A stretch of 64,000 nt of DNA from Takifugu bimaculatus (Eukaryota > Chordata > Actinopteri > Tetraodontiformes > Tetraodontidae): positions 2,432,927 to 2,496,926 of the forward strand of contig CP034992.1 of assembly GCA_004026145.2 (NCBI GenBank), given 5' to 3'. Within the stretch, counting starts at the first letter, position 1, and each line of letters starts with the position of its first letter. A model generated the notes under the pieces. The model saw nothing but the letters and a program-made list of their open reading frames with translations, was not told the DNA's origin and did no database searches. The translations under genes were made by a program, and so were the position numbers. Shown here in pieces: positions 13,101-24,187 of this stretch.

Positions 13101-13238
13101 ACGAGCCACAATTAACTGTCAATCAGCCGGTGACCCTCCACCTCTCTCCTCCGACAGAATTCCTCAGGTTTTAGGTTTTGTTTTTCAGACAGCTGTCGGA
13201 GCAGAAGAAAAGCAAACAGGTCGTCGCGCTCTCGCTGG

Positions 13239-13243
<5 letters not shown>

Positions 13244-13280
<37 letters not shown>

Positions 13281-13281
13281 T
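13244..13281. repeat. (TG)n(AG)n compound microsatellite
   Basis: TG units change to AG units and then a T-run. Confidence 0.93.
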
Positions 13282-13456
13282 GTTTTTTTTTATTTTTGTT
13301 ACATATTTCACCCTTCTGGAGGAAATCAAGCTCTGCCTCCTTATTTTCACACATAGACTCCAAACAACAAAAACCTTTCCCAGAGTAATGTTGCTTCGTT
13401 TTTTTGTGCTTTGTTCCGTCTCAGCTCTGTGGCTGCTCGCCGGGCGTTGAAACTCT

Positions 13457-13488
13457 CACACACACACACACATGCACACACACACACA
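13457..13488. repeat. (CA)n microsatellite, interrupted
   Basis: CA units with one ATGC interruption. Confidence 0.93.
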
Positions 13489-13763
13489 TACACGGCTGTG
13501 TGTGGTGGGCATTGTTGACCAAAAGACATCTGCCACTAGATTATACCCAGCTGTTATCTGAATAATTGTGTAATCCCCCACCCCTGCCTCCCCCCCCCCC
13601 GCCCCATCCTTCCCTGGCTCACCCGTCTTGTCACCCCGACACCCCGTCTTCCTCCGGCCCAGGAGAGGTGAGCGATGGGTCTCTTTTCTGGGCTGTTTAT
13701 GAGGGTGTACGTGGTCACTGGTCATTGTCTGACATTTGTAGAAGGATTTGAGCGGCCTTCCAA

Positions 13764-13814
13764 CCCCCCCCCCCCCCCCCCCCCACCGCCCCCGCCCCCC
13801 CACTGCCCCCCCTC
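13764..13814. repeat. C21 run and C-rich tail
   Basis: Twenty-one cytosines (13764-13784) then ACCGCCCCCGCCCCCC-type sequence. The opposite strand is G-quadruplex-prone. Confidence 0.9.
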
Positions 13815-13947
13815 CCTCTGCCTCTCCTCCCCGTGGCTCTCGGGGAAATAAAAGTAGCCTAATCCTGCCAGATCAAGATTGCTGTCCACCACAGCTTTAC
13901 CAGCCTGTGAATTAAAGCCAGCTCTCATGTTCCTGAGGAGAGATGTA

Positions 13948-13950
13948 TGT

Positions 13951-13984
<34 letters not shown>
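13948..13984. repeat. (TG)n microsatellite
   Basis: TG with a single TTTG interruption. Confidence 0.93.
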
Positions 13985-13988
<4 letters not shown>

Positions 13989-14295
13989 CTTTGAAGAAGT
14001 GTGTAAGCCTGTTTTTCAAGCAAAATGTTGATCGCGAAGGGAGCGAAAGCTGAAAAAGGCCAGTAAAAGAGAGCAGCAACAGGCTGCGTGTGATCCTGTT
14101 CTAATACGTTTATTACCAGATTTCATGTTAATTGAAAAAAGAAAACACACTTTTGCTGCTTTTTCATTTTACACCAACGGCTTCGCTGACTGACGTCGGT
14201 GCATCGATTCAAGTTTTGAAAATTAACAAAAGTCGTTGTTTTTCCTTTAACAATTAATTGAAATGTTTTTCCAGATTAACAGACTGGAGGAAACT

Positions 14296-14365
14296 GTCAC
14301 ACACTCGCCGTCACACACTCGCCGTCACACACTCGCCAACACACACTCGCCAACACACACTCGCC
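14296..14365. repeat. 14-bp minisatellite, 5 copies
   Basis: Three copies of GTCACACACTCGCC (14296, 14310, 14324) are followed by two of AACACACACTCGCC (14338, 14352). It is head-to-tail with no spacers, so it is not a CRISPR-type array. Confidence 0.97.
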
Positions 14366-14456
14366 ACGTGATGTTTAAACATTTTATAATAAGACATGTA
14401 TGCAAACCTTTTTGTAGTTTTTGTCTTTTTAAATTTGGATTTCCTTTTTTGCGGCT

Positions 14457-14459
<3 letters not shown>

Positions 14460-14496
<37 letters not shown>
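14460..14496. repeat. (CA)n microsatellite
   Basis: CA units with a GCAC near the 3' end. Confidence 0.95.
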
Positions 14497-14498
<2 letters not shown>

Positions 14499-14582
14499 AG
14501 GCAAGTACGTCAGTGGTTGGTTGGAAAATGTTCTTCTCCCTGTTGGATCTTCCAGAGTCGCTCTGTGAAGGCATCCCCCCCA

Positions 14583-14583
<1 letters not shown>

Positions 14584-14640
<57 letters not shown>
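14584..14640. repeat. (CA)n microsatellite
   Basis: 57 bp of uninterrupted CA. Confidence 0.97.
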
Positions 14641-14642
<2 letters not shown>

Positions 14643-15735
14643 CTCTTCCTCTCTTCTTGTCATGCTGTTGTCTCTAATTATTACAGCTCTGTGTTCCATC
14701 AGGCTCTTCATTACATCCAAACTGCCATCACAGTTTACCTCCAATATTTGCAGCCTCTCCTCGGGCCTCGTTTCAGTGGGAATTATTTATTCAGCACGCC
14801 TGAAATGACACGAGCCATCCTGAGGTTTATTAACACTTCCCTCGTCGCTACAGAGACTAAACTACATTTTCAGTGAATCATCGGGAGTGAAAATAAGACA
14901 AATATATAAGGCGGAAGTTAAAACGCTGTCATTGTGCAGACAATTGAATTATTCCCCTGAATGTTGTTTATTCTTTTCTCTTTTTTTGCCGCTCAAAAAG
15001 GTTGGACAGCTAAAACTGTCCCTGGGTCAGTCACACACAGCAGCTGGGCCATGAGACACTGCAGCTCAACCTGTTACTGCCTCTTTTCCCTTTAAGTATT
15101 GAGGATCCTTGCGTGATATAGAAAGCAGATTTTTCTTTTTATATTAGTTTGAACTGTTGCCCTTTGGGGTTCTTCTATTTGCCGGCAGGAAAACGCCCGT
15201 TTGGCCACAGAAGGTCATTACTGTCGCGCGCAACCTGTGGCTCTAATCAGCAACTTCTCCTGCTGCAGGTTTTCCAATTGTCTAAAGGTCAGCTGGGACC
15301 GGTGCGTTAGCCTTGGCTAGCGGTTGACATAGATGAGGGAGGGGACTCAGAAGTAGAGAAGTAGAGAAGAAAGGGGGGCCGGAGGGAGGGAGGGTGGGTG
15401 GCGGCGAAGCCTTGGCATGCTCCGTGGTGTCAGGCAGCCATTCAGCTTCTGGGGCCTTTGTGCGAAACTTTGCTGAGGGCCGGGTTTGGGTTGGAGCAGC
15501 TCCCCTCGGGGGAGGTTCGCTCTCACAGAGTGGGTGGAGGGCTTTTTTTTTGGGGGGGGGGGGCGGGAGAGAAGGCAGAGAAAATGAGGATGAGGGAGCG
15601 AGCTGGCCTGCCGGGCCTTCAGGCGCTGATCTAAGAAACACGAGTCGCGGCTCACGCCCCCTCCTTTAGCCCTCCATTTTTCCCCTCTCACTCCCTCCAT
15701 TCTCTTCCTGTCTGTGGTTATTAACATAAGTCTGC

Positions 15736-15772
15736 ATTAGCGGAACAGCGGCCGGGTCCATTTTCCGCTAAT
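15736..15772. repeat. Perfect 10-bp inverted repeat with 17-bp loop
   Basis: ATTAGCGGAA (15736-15745) is the exact reverse complement of TTCCGCTAAT (15763-15772). The arms could form a hairpin or serve as two opposed binding sites of a dimer. Confidence 0.8.
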
Positions 15773-15791
15773 GAGGGAAGGTGCTGGATGG

Positions 15792-15818
15792 TGACCTCCA
15801 GTCATGAGGTCAAGTTCA
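15792..15818. promoter_or_regulatory. Nuclear-receptor half-site cluster
   Basis: TGACCTC (15792-15798) and GAGGTCA (15806-15812) form perfect 7-bp inverted arms. The second half-site AGGTCA is followed at once by AGTTCA (15813-15818), a DR0 arrangement. AGGTCA is the core of RAR/RXR, COUP-TF and related receptors. Confidence 0.35.
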
Positions 15819-16879
15819 CCCTGAGCAGGTGTAATTCTCTTCGCCCTCAGCCCAAACTCATGACTGCACCCTTGGGACGCGGGGTGGGGGGGGTGTGAGG
15901 GGCGTTCATCCTTAATTTCAGTCTCTCATCCCCGCTCTCTCGTCCCTCTCCCTCGTCCCCCTTCCTCCCACAGGGTTAATGGAAAGGGAAATTGATAGTT
16001 CTGTGCGGTAAATTGTGGCTTTGAGAATTCTCTGTCTCTGGCGGAGAGAGAGATGAGACGGAGAGATGGAGAAAAGACCCCCGACACGTCTGATTGGCTG
16101 ATGAGGCCGGTGTTGATTGGCTTATGACGGGTCTGACGTTGCCAGAGGGGCCCTTCTAATCATCCAAATCATTATCCAATCAGAGACACTCAACATAGCA
16201 ATCCCTAACCTCGCCTGTCCTTCCTTCCTTCCTTCCTTCCCTTCCTTTCCTTCCTCCTTTCCCTTCCCTTGCTCACCAATCCTCCCGCGCCTCCCCGAGG
16301 ACTCGGAGATGGACAGATGAGCCGAGTCCGCCGTATCTGTTCGGTTCTGCTCGGCTGCTCGCTGGAGTAGAGAGAGACAAAGTTACATTCCACCGATGGC
16401 GGCGCTGAATGGACTCTCCGCCTCCTTCTCTCCTTCAAGAGGGGCTTTTCTCTCCCAGGGGCAGCGCTTTATAATTAGTCTCCTTCCAGAAATAGAAAAC
16501 TAGTTTTCTGAGGTGAAGTCGCTCCAATGTGTCGAGTTTAGAGCCACAAATCGAACAGACGGAAGCCAAACGTCACATAGGTGTTTAGTAAAAGGAGTAT
16601 TTTTAAAGATCGGATTTGAAACGTTGGTTTTTCCCTCATCTTTTGTTTTCGCCACTCTGCCTTTCCACCCCTCGCCCCCCCCCCCCGTCCGTTAATGAGA
16701 ACGTGTTAACGAGAAAGGAAGATCTATTGGGTACGGCACGATTTATCAGAAAGGCAGAGGTTTGCAGAAAAGGGGGAAAAAGAAGACGGGGGCCCTTCAA
16801 AGAAGTCCTATTCTTGTGGTTGTGAATGTTTGATGAGACAGTGAAAAGTTCCTCCTCTAACGTCATGGTGTCTGAACAG

Positions 16880-17495
16880 AACCGTTCTAATCACGCCGCG
16901 CCCAGAAAAAAAATGACTTCCAACCCGATTTAATTAACTGATAAGAAACGGCTTCAAATTAATTTTTCAAGGATGTAAGATTTTGATTAAGAAACTCCTA
17001 AAAGAAATAGACGAATAATCAATTTTTTAATCAACTTACTCAAATGGCGACTGGTTAATATGATAATTCTGGCAATTAGGGCAAATATTGTCAAGCAGCA
17101 GTTTCTATGCATCATGTTGAAGGAATTAAAATATCTCCACATCTAATTATCACGCTGATTTCATTTTTTTGTGTGGCCACCTCTCAATTTTATCATTTGT
17201 TCCTTCTTGAAATGAGAACTGGAAAAGTATAATAGGATGAAACTTTTGTAACCTGAATGGAGCTTTTCACACCCGCCCTGATTGGATGGATTTTTAGGAA
17301 AGGCTAAAAGGAGTCGCGGCGAATAATTCCGCCGGTTTTACACGCGGAGGAGATGGAACTTTAATTTAGAACATCTCTTTGATTTGGTCAGCCGATTAAA
17401 GCGGCTTATCGCTGGCGGCTTCCCTCTTATTCATTAGCAGGTAGCCCTGAAATGGGCGCCAATGTGCCAAGTTTCAAATCATCATTTCAGCTGGG
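16880..17495. promoter_or_regulatory. CNE-like AT-rich block (about 600 bp)
   Basis: A long repeat-free stretch rich in TTAATTAA-, AATTAATT-, ATTAAAGC- and TGATTTCAT-type words, with a GATTAAAG/CTTTGAT theme resembling TCF/LEF sites near 17380-17400. It is bounded by a G-run at 17492. Such blocks are typical of enhancers in introns of developmental transcription factors; conservation was not tested. Confidence 0.4.
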
Positions 17496-18019
17496 GGGGG
17501 GGGATTGTGCTTTGATTGAAGGGGGGGAGGATTTAAGGCTGCTCCGATGTGTGTGCGTGCATTTATACGAGGGTCTGTGTGTTTCGCTAATTGGACAGGT
17601 ATTGTAGTGGAGGTGAAGAGGGGCCAGTTAAAGAGGGAGAAGGGAGTGCAGAGAGAGTGGAGGTGGTTGGGGTTGGGGTGGGGTGGGGGGGCTGGGGATT
17701 TATGAGAGCAGCAGTTCCTTACTTCAAAAGAAGGCTTACGGATTGGACAAATACTAAATCCGCTCACATACCACTGCAAAACCACACACTCCACATTCAC
17801 ATACAGTGGCTCTTTAGCCTCTCATGAGATGAATATCCATCCCCTGTCCCACTGCTCCCTCTCTCCCTCTCTCCCTCTCCGTGTCTCCTCTTCATCCTTC
17901 ATTTCCCGCCTGCCCAATATCAGTCAGGTTGTGCATTCAGAGGGAAATATTGACAAAGCGTTTTGGAGAGATTTAATTATATGCTGCTCTTATGATACAT
18001 GATGTTTCTGTCTGGCTGC

Positions 18020-18024
<5 letters not shown>

Positions 18025-18083
<59 letters not shown>
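18025..18083. repeat. (CT)20 then (CA)n compound microsatellite
   Basis: CT units run 18025-18064 and switch directly to CA units (18065-18083). Confidence 0.97.
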
Positions 18084-18159
18084 TCTCACATACGCATGCA
18101 GGCACACACTGATCAGCTGAATAGGTATTCTTGGCACAAACCCCTGTATTGAGCATACA

Positions 18160-18420
18160 TTTTCAATTAGCAAAACGCATTAGCAAAACTTGGCATTTGT
18201 TGTTGTTTTGCCCCCCTCCCTCCTTGCTCAGAATTAATGGTTTTGAAATGCTAATTAGCGGGTAATTTAATTTCAAAAGGCCTCAATTAACAGCAGCGTT
18301 GTGGACACGAGGAAGTTAAGCAGCGTAATCTAATTTGCATTAGTAACAAGCAGGGAGTAATTAGTCTCTAATTAGCCACTTCAGACCGCACTTGTGTTTA
18401 CTTTCCTAATGAAGTGGAGG
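18160..18420. promoter_or_regulatory. CNE-like homeodomain-motif block with an octamer
   Basis: At least eight ATTA/TAAT cores in 260 bp, several as CTAATTAG or AATTAGC, plus a perfect octamer ATTTGCAT at 18333-18340. Tight spacing and lack of simple repeats suggest an enhancer. This is the densest such cluster in the window. Confidence 0.45.
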
Positions 18421-18541
18421 GGCTTTTTTTACAGGGAAGCCTTTATGAACGTATGTGCTCGTGCGTGTGTGTGTTTGGCACCAGAGGGAGAATGGCATAA
18501 GGCTTACAGTTCAGCTTCTCGTGCACACACGCGCACCCCCG

Positions 18542-18544
<3 letters not shown>

Positions 18545-18608
<64 letters not shown>
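18545..18608. repeat. (CA)32 microsatellite
   Basis: 64 bp of uninterrupted CA. Confidence 0.97.
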
Positions 18609-18610
<2 letters not shown>

Positions 18611-19661
18611 CAGACCTCTTCGGTTGATGCGAACAAGCCCGCACTTCCAGTCCTCAGTCCCCTGAAACATGTTTTACGAGCTCACTTACGTGCACCACAA
18701 GGGACAGATCGAGTGTTTGAAGGGGATAATCTCGATGTTTCTCATGGTATTTGATTTTTTTTTTTTCCTTTTTGAGTGTTGCAATGGCGTGCAATGTTTC
18801 CATATTTCCCATTTTTGTACATGCGAGCTCCTGCCGCCGTCCTTCCAGATTAGATTTCTTTGCACTGGGAGCTGAGGCTGTTTTGTTTGAATGATGACGT
18901 TACGGCCGTGGTTGCTGGCCGACCCGACGCCGGGTTTATTTCTGGGATACGGTTGCTTGTGTTGACAACGTAGCAAAACAGACGGGAGGAGGAGAAATCT
19001 GAATAGATGAATGGAGAGATGGATCAACAGCCTCATAGCCCACTGCCGCCACCCCCCCCCCCAACACACACACACACACACACATACACATTTTATTCCT
19101 TTTAAACAGTCGGATTTGACTCGTGTTGGATGAATATGTCCTAAAATACTGAACTGTAACTTTGGAATGTTTTTCATTCACTAGTGGAAAACAAAAGGCT
19201 TCCTCTTGGAGTTTTGGAGAAGGGCGAGTGGCGGAGTGAGGTTTTTGGGGAGGGGGGGGGGACAAGCAGCTGCCCTATTAGCCCAAATCTGTTGTTAGGG
19301 AGAGGTGGAGGGGCAGTTGGAGCAACACAGCCACTGAATTTCCACAAAGGAAACACACTGTTTTCACGACTTTGTGTTTTAGGAACGTTGTATCCTCAGA
19401 TCACGTCAAAATGAATGTTCAGTTTAACCCCTAACATATTTTTGTTGGAGCATTTTACCCACAATCTAGTGCAAAGGACTACAGGGACCGTGGGGACCCT
19501 ATTAGCTGACAGCCGCTCTGATGTGAAGGCGTTTCTTTTAAGGCTTTTCCTCAGCTGTCCCAGGGAATAATAAGAGAGGTCAGAAAGTTGGGCGACTTCC
19601 TGCTGCAGAGGCAGGGTCAGAGTGTTGGTTGGCAGAAGTCGACAGCGCTCTGAAGCCTTAG

Positions 19662-19663
<2 letters not shown>

Positions 19664-19709
<46 letters not shown>
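19664..19709. repeat. (AC)n microsatellite
   Basis: Uninterrupted AC of about 46 bp. Confidence 0.97.
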
Positions 19710-19710
<1 letters not shown>

Positions 19711-21537
19711 GGTAGAACACGTGAGATTTATAGACGTTAAGAGCAGAAGCTGGACAGAATTCAATAAATACAATGAATGCAGTAATTATGAGCCTGTTTG
19801 GACGATGACCTCTACCTCATACGCAGCTTTAGCGGCGCGAGCGTCTACCTGTACGCGCGCACAAACAGTTAAACGCATCTAAAAATAGCCAGCCGGTTTA
19901 CAAATGAGCTGACCTGCATGTTGGCCTTGCTCTCAGATAGGTTCACACCCCCACCGGGATGCATAAATCACAATGGACGTGCATATTCATGAGCATCTGA
20001 GGAGCTGGGATAAGTGTGCGTCCGTGTGTGTGTGTGTGTGTGTGTGTGTTTGTATCGGTCACTGATGCTCAGTTAAGTGCTTTTTATTTGGCTGAGTTAA
20101 AGTTAGGGATGGTGGACGGGACTCTGGCTTTTTTCAATGCAGAGAGAGCAAGAAGGCAGAAAAAGGAAGATCCCTTAACTGTTCTCAGCCCCTTTTATAG
20201 TGGCATCCAGGGATTTCACATCACATTAATGGGACCTAGACGACCCCACATGTCTGGTGTCCCTCTGGATAGGAGTTGTTTTCGGTCTTGGATCTCTGCC
20301 TGATGTGTGTGTATGTGCGCATTAACCTCCTCTTGTTTTATGGACTCATGCATTGCTGTGGATCTCGCTGCTGTTAAATTAATTTACACACTCCTCACAC
20401 ATGCTTGCCAAAGCGCCCCCCCCCCCCCCACTTCTCCTCTCTCTCTGTCCTTCTTCCTCGGTCTGAAGACAGAGCAGAAATTGCCCATTGAGGTAAATAA
20501 ATTACTTCCATCGATCGCTGTAGTTGAAGAGTGACTTTATCACAGTTTGACTCGTCCAGATACACCTCAGCCTGTGACACAAGGTTTTTATAACCCCGTG
20601 TGCATGTTGGCGTTCAGTATAAAATCTATCTGATAAGTATCTGGACATTAAACACTTGGTGCTCGTATACGCTTGCCGAAGAGTGTGTGTACGCGCGCGT
20701 GTGTGTGTGTGCTTCTATTGGAGCACAGGCTCGACTTTATCTCCGTCATGTTAGCCACCAGCCCAGGTCACTGATCGCTGCACCCACCTCAGTGATGTGT
20801 CGGCTTGAATGTGTGTTATCTAATGCACCCCCCTCTCCCGAAAAAACCCAGGCACCTCTTGACCCTCGTGCCCTACATGTCACTTTGGGGAACGAGGGTA
20901 AAAGTTCAGCAAAAGCCGGGAGGGCATTCGCAGCATTCATGCTGTTTTAATAGCTGCCGCGCCGCCGCCGCCGCGGAGGCCAAGGAGCCGCCGTTAAAAA
21001 GGAAGGATTTGGAAAAAGAAAAGGCCTCATCTGTTTGTGTTAAACAGTGGAAGAAGTGACCACTGAGGCAAATGAGCAAATGGGTGGCAGACGAACAGAG
21101 TCTGCCTCTCGGGCCATGTGGCTCGCTTCAGCCTCTCTCTCCTGCTTCCTTTCATTTGGTCCAGCCTAGATCGCCGTCGCCTCTTCTTTGAGCTCTTCTC
21201 TACTTCTGTTACAGCACATCTGCTGCGTTGTTTTTCCCTCTGAAGAGACCCGAGTCCACCTTTCTTTGTCCCAAGACCTCAGCTCCATTTTCATTGTTAA
21301 ACAGGATTTGTCAAATTTCTGAAATTGCCGAATTCCAGTTTTCTCTGTTTCTAGTTGTGAGGAGGGAAGGATGAAGGAGGGGCAGCTGTAGACACATTTA
21401 CCAGCGCTCACACCTGAACACAAGCTTAGCTTAGAGATGCTGCACCACCGTTAGAGGAAGAACTTCATTTTGTGTGTGTGGCGGGTGCTCAGAGGTCGTG
21501 ACCTGCGGGGATGGACTTCATCAGTTACTTTCTCCAC

Positions 21538-21568
21538 CTGTGACCTTCAATGGAGGTGAAGGTCACAG
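21538..21568. repeat. Perfect 12-bp inverted repeat of NR5A/ERR-type half-sites
   Basis: CTGTGACCTTCA (21538-21549), a 7-bp spacer, then TGAAGGTCACAG (21557-21568). Each arm contains TGAAGGTCA, close to the extended monomer site TCAAGGTCA of NR5A and ERR receptors. Confidence 0.75.
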
Positions 21569-22199
21569 AGATGTAGCTCTCAGTGACAGAACAGAGAAAT
21601 AAATAAGGACTGATGAGAAATTGTTCTCAGAATGGCCTTGGTGACGTGTATTCACCACATTAAAAGGAAGAGCCCCCCCCCACCTAAACTTTCTCAAAGG
21701 CTTCCTCCAGTTGTGCTGATAATGAACAAAAGTGGCCCAACCTGCATTCTGACTTACACTCTCTCCCTCCTGGGGCGGTGAAATGCTAATTCAGCGGCGC
21801 ATAAATAAGGGATAAAAACACAAAAAAGTGATTTCAATTTGAAAGAATGTTTGAAATAAAACAATGAATGCGTTTGGATGTTGTCCTAATTGGGGAAGAG
21901 TGGCTGACTAGATAAACAGACTCGGCTCGCTGGCGTAGGAGTGCACACTTGGGGGTCTTTTCACAGCGGCGCTCTGTTTAAAAATTAAACTCCTCGCCAG
22001 CGTGCAGCAGGCGGGAAGCGGCATTAAAATGCAGCGAGGAGGACTAATCACAGATCTGTTGTTTGGTTGTGATTTCTGCGTTGACTTGAAGGCAGAGTCC
22101 CCAAAACTGAAGATTCACCGTCAGCGAGAACCTCAGACCAGGAAGGAGCAGGGGTGGCGGAACAAAAGCTAAACACCTTAGCTTCCTCCTCCCTGATGG

Positions 22200-22645
22200 C
22201 GTGGCGGCGGCGTGAATTTTGATATGATATAAACTATCCCTCCTGCTCAGAGAGGCTCGACTCGCAGAGACCTTACGCTGTTTTAATCTCGCCGCTTACA
22301 TATTCTAATCCTGACACCACTTGAAATATAATTTCCCCCGTTTTAAATCATGGATGTGAAATTACATTAAGGCAAGTGTGTGTGGGCATGAAAGCCGAGG
22401 TGTTAAACGGACACATGAATGCAGGGTTGGATCCGAACCTATTAAGTACTTTCCTTATTATTTCTGAAAGTGGAGCGTGATAATTAGTTTGGTAGAAATC
22501 CTATAGCGGGGTGGAGGTATGGCTCTCGATAGTTGAGCCAAATTAATTTCTTCTGTCACCTTGAGCATATGTTCTCCGTAATAGGTTTAATTTATTTCAC
22601 GGTGATTATCTTCTTTCCCTTCTTTAACCACTTCACTGCGATGCA
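22200..22645. promoter_or_regulatory. CNE-like block
   Basis: Repeat-poor sequence with GATATGATATAAAC, CTAATCCTGA, GATAATTAGTTTGG, AAATTAATTTC and TTTAATTTATTT words. Possible enhancer by texture only. Confidence 0.3.
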
Positions 22646-22946
22646 CGTAATTGCATCAAAACCCACTCCAACACTCCGCATACATGAGCGCAATATTTGT
22701 AACTGATGGAGCTGCCCGCCGTCGTTATTACCGGGCTCCGTGGGATCTGAGATATGGCGCGGTGCCGCTTTCCCAGGGGTCCATGCTGCCGCCGCCCAGT
22801 TGTCATGTGATCCGCGCGTCTGGCTTAGAGCTCAGTTTTTCTCAGGAGTCATTCCAAGTCTTTTTAGTCCTAAAAGTTAACAATCATTCCTGATGTTAAA
22901 TCCATTAGGAACCTCCATGTGCCATGAGGTTGCTTTAATAATCTCC

Positions 22947-22971
22947 TGTGTGTGTGTGTGTGTGTGTGTGC

Positions 22972-23005
<34 letters not shown>

Positions 23006-23006
23006 G
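22947..23006. repeat. (TG)n microsatellite, interrupted
   Basis: TG with one GCG and one TTTG interruption. Confidence 0.95.
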
Positions 23007-24005
23007 CTGAGGTTAGATTGGACCATGGGAAAGTGGAATACCTGAAAGGATTAGAGCGATCCCATGGACGCTCTGTCTGGGACAATAGTTTCAAACCCGC
23101 TCCTAACGTCAGCCGTGTTGCCACCTCGGGCCGACCGGAGCTCGCCGTTGCCGCGGCGGCGCTGAGGTGTGTGTTTTTCAACATCTCCCGCACTAATGGC
23201 CTCGCGTGGTTTCATCTTACGCTCGTAAATTAGCCCCAATCACTTAAATTACATCCTATAGGCCGTGTGTGTCTCTGCGTGCGTTTCCCCGGCGTTGACG
23301 TCATCTCACAGATGGATCCATTGTCAGTTTTGATTAGACTTAAGCGAAGCCAACATTTTTTGTGTGTTTTTGTCATTTAGGGGAAGGAAAATGAAAATGC
23401 AGCTGTTTCAGTGTGTGTGTGTGTGTGTGTACTGTATGTCAGAGAAAATTACTGAGTTTCTCGTGTGGCAGTAAGTGCGTAAGAGTGGTTGTCAGCTGGT
23501 GAGCAGCAAAGATGTGGTAGAAACGCCGTTTAAACATCTCCGTTTTCAGGCGGGGACAGAAACTCAGACGGCTGAACGTCAGTCTGCCAATTAGCAGCGA
23601 CTGTCAGTGATGGTCGAGGCTGGATTATGGCGGCGACGCTAATTGGTCGATGTTTAGCAGCGCGTTTAAATGAAGATCTTAAACTTTTTCGGGGGGAAAG
23701 GGGGGCCTGAACTTCTTTTTTTTACTACCCGTCTGGCACCTGCAGTGTTTTTCAGAATTTTGTCTCTCTCTTATTTTCTTTCTGTGCAGTTTTTCGACAT
23801 TTTGGAAACGTAAACACTTCTAAAATACATCCAGATGTTACCAGCCGTGCTCCACCACCACAGTCTCTGGGCAGGGATCTAGAGTGTGTGCCTCAAAGAT
23901 TCCCTTCCTAACATTTTAGTCCTAGAAAAATAGGATTGCCTGATATTTTTCTATATATGTATATCTCTTCTGTGTTTGTGTATGTGTTTGTGCATGTGTG
24001 TGTGT

Positions 24006-24016
24006 GCGCGCGCGCG
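24006..24016. repeat. (GC)5 core within a TG repeat (Z-DNA-prone)
   Basis: TGTG flanks an 11-bp GCGCGCGCGCG run and then more (TG)n, giving a long alternating purine-pyrimidine stretch. Confidence 0.7.
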
Positions 24017-24133
24017 TGTGTGTGTGTGTGTGTGTGTGAGGGGGACCCTGCCCTCTCAATAAGACTATTGTAAATTGGTCAAAGCTGTGGAAGGAACCTG
24101 GCTGAATCAAAGAGGCTGTTAAAAAGTCAGAAG

Positions 24134-24135
<2 letters not shown>

Positions 24136-24187
<52 letters not shown>
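24136..24187. repeat. (TG)n(AG)n compound microsatellite
   Basis: TG units to about 24164, then AG units to 24187. Confidence 0.95.

Larger units (their letters stand above)
12621..16879. other. Probable 5' intron: microsatellite-rich, no gene seen
   Basis: TG, CA and C-rich repeats dominate 13.0-14.65 kb. Positions 15.7-15.85 kb hold an inverted repeat and nuclear-receptor half-sites (listed separately). A TTCC-rich pyrimidine tract lies at 16217-16270. No exon is recognised. Confidence 0.55.
18421..22199. other. Probable 5' intron, no gene seen
   Basis: Long CA repeats at 18545-18608 and 19664-19709, a TG repeat at 20024-20049 and ordinary unique sequence. A 12-bp inverted repeat lies at 21538-21568. 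The GCC-rich run at 20958-20975 is short. No exon is recognised. Confidence 0.55.

Noticed and set aside
14296..14365. CRISPR-like array of regular short repeats
   Set aside because: The five 14-bp units are directly abutting with no unique spacers, in vertebrate DNA; it is a minisatellite.
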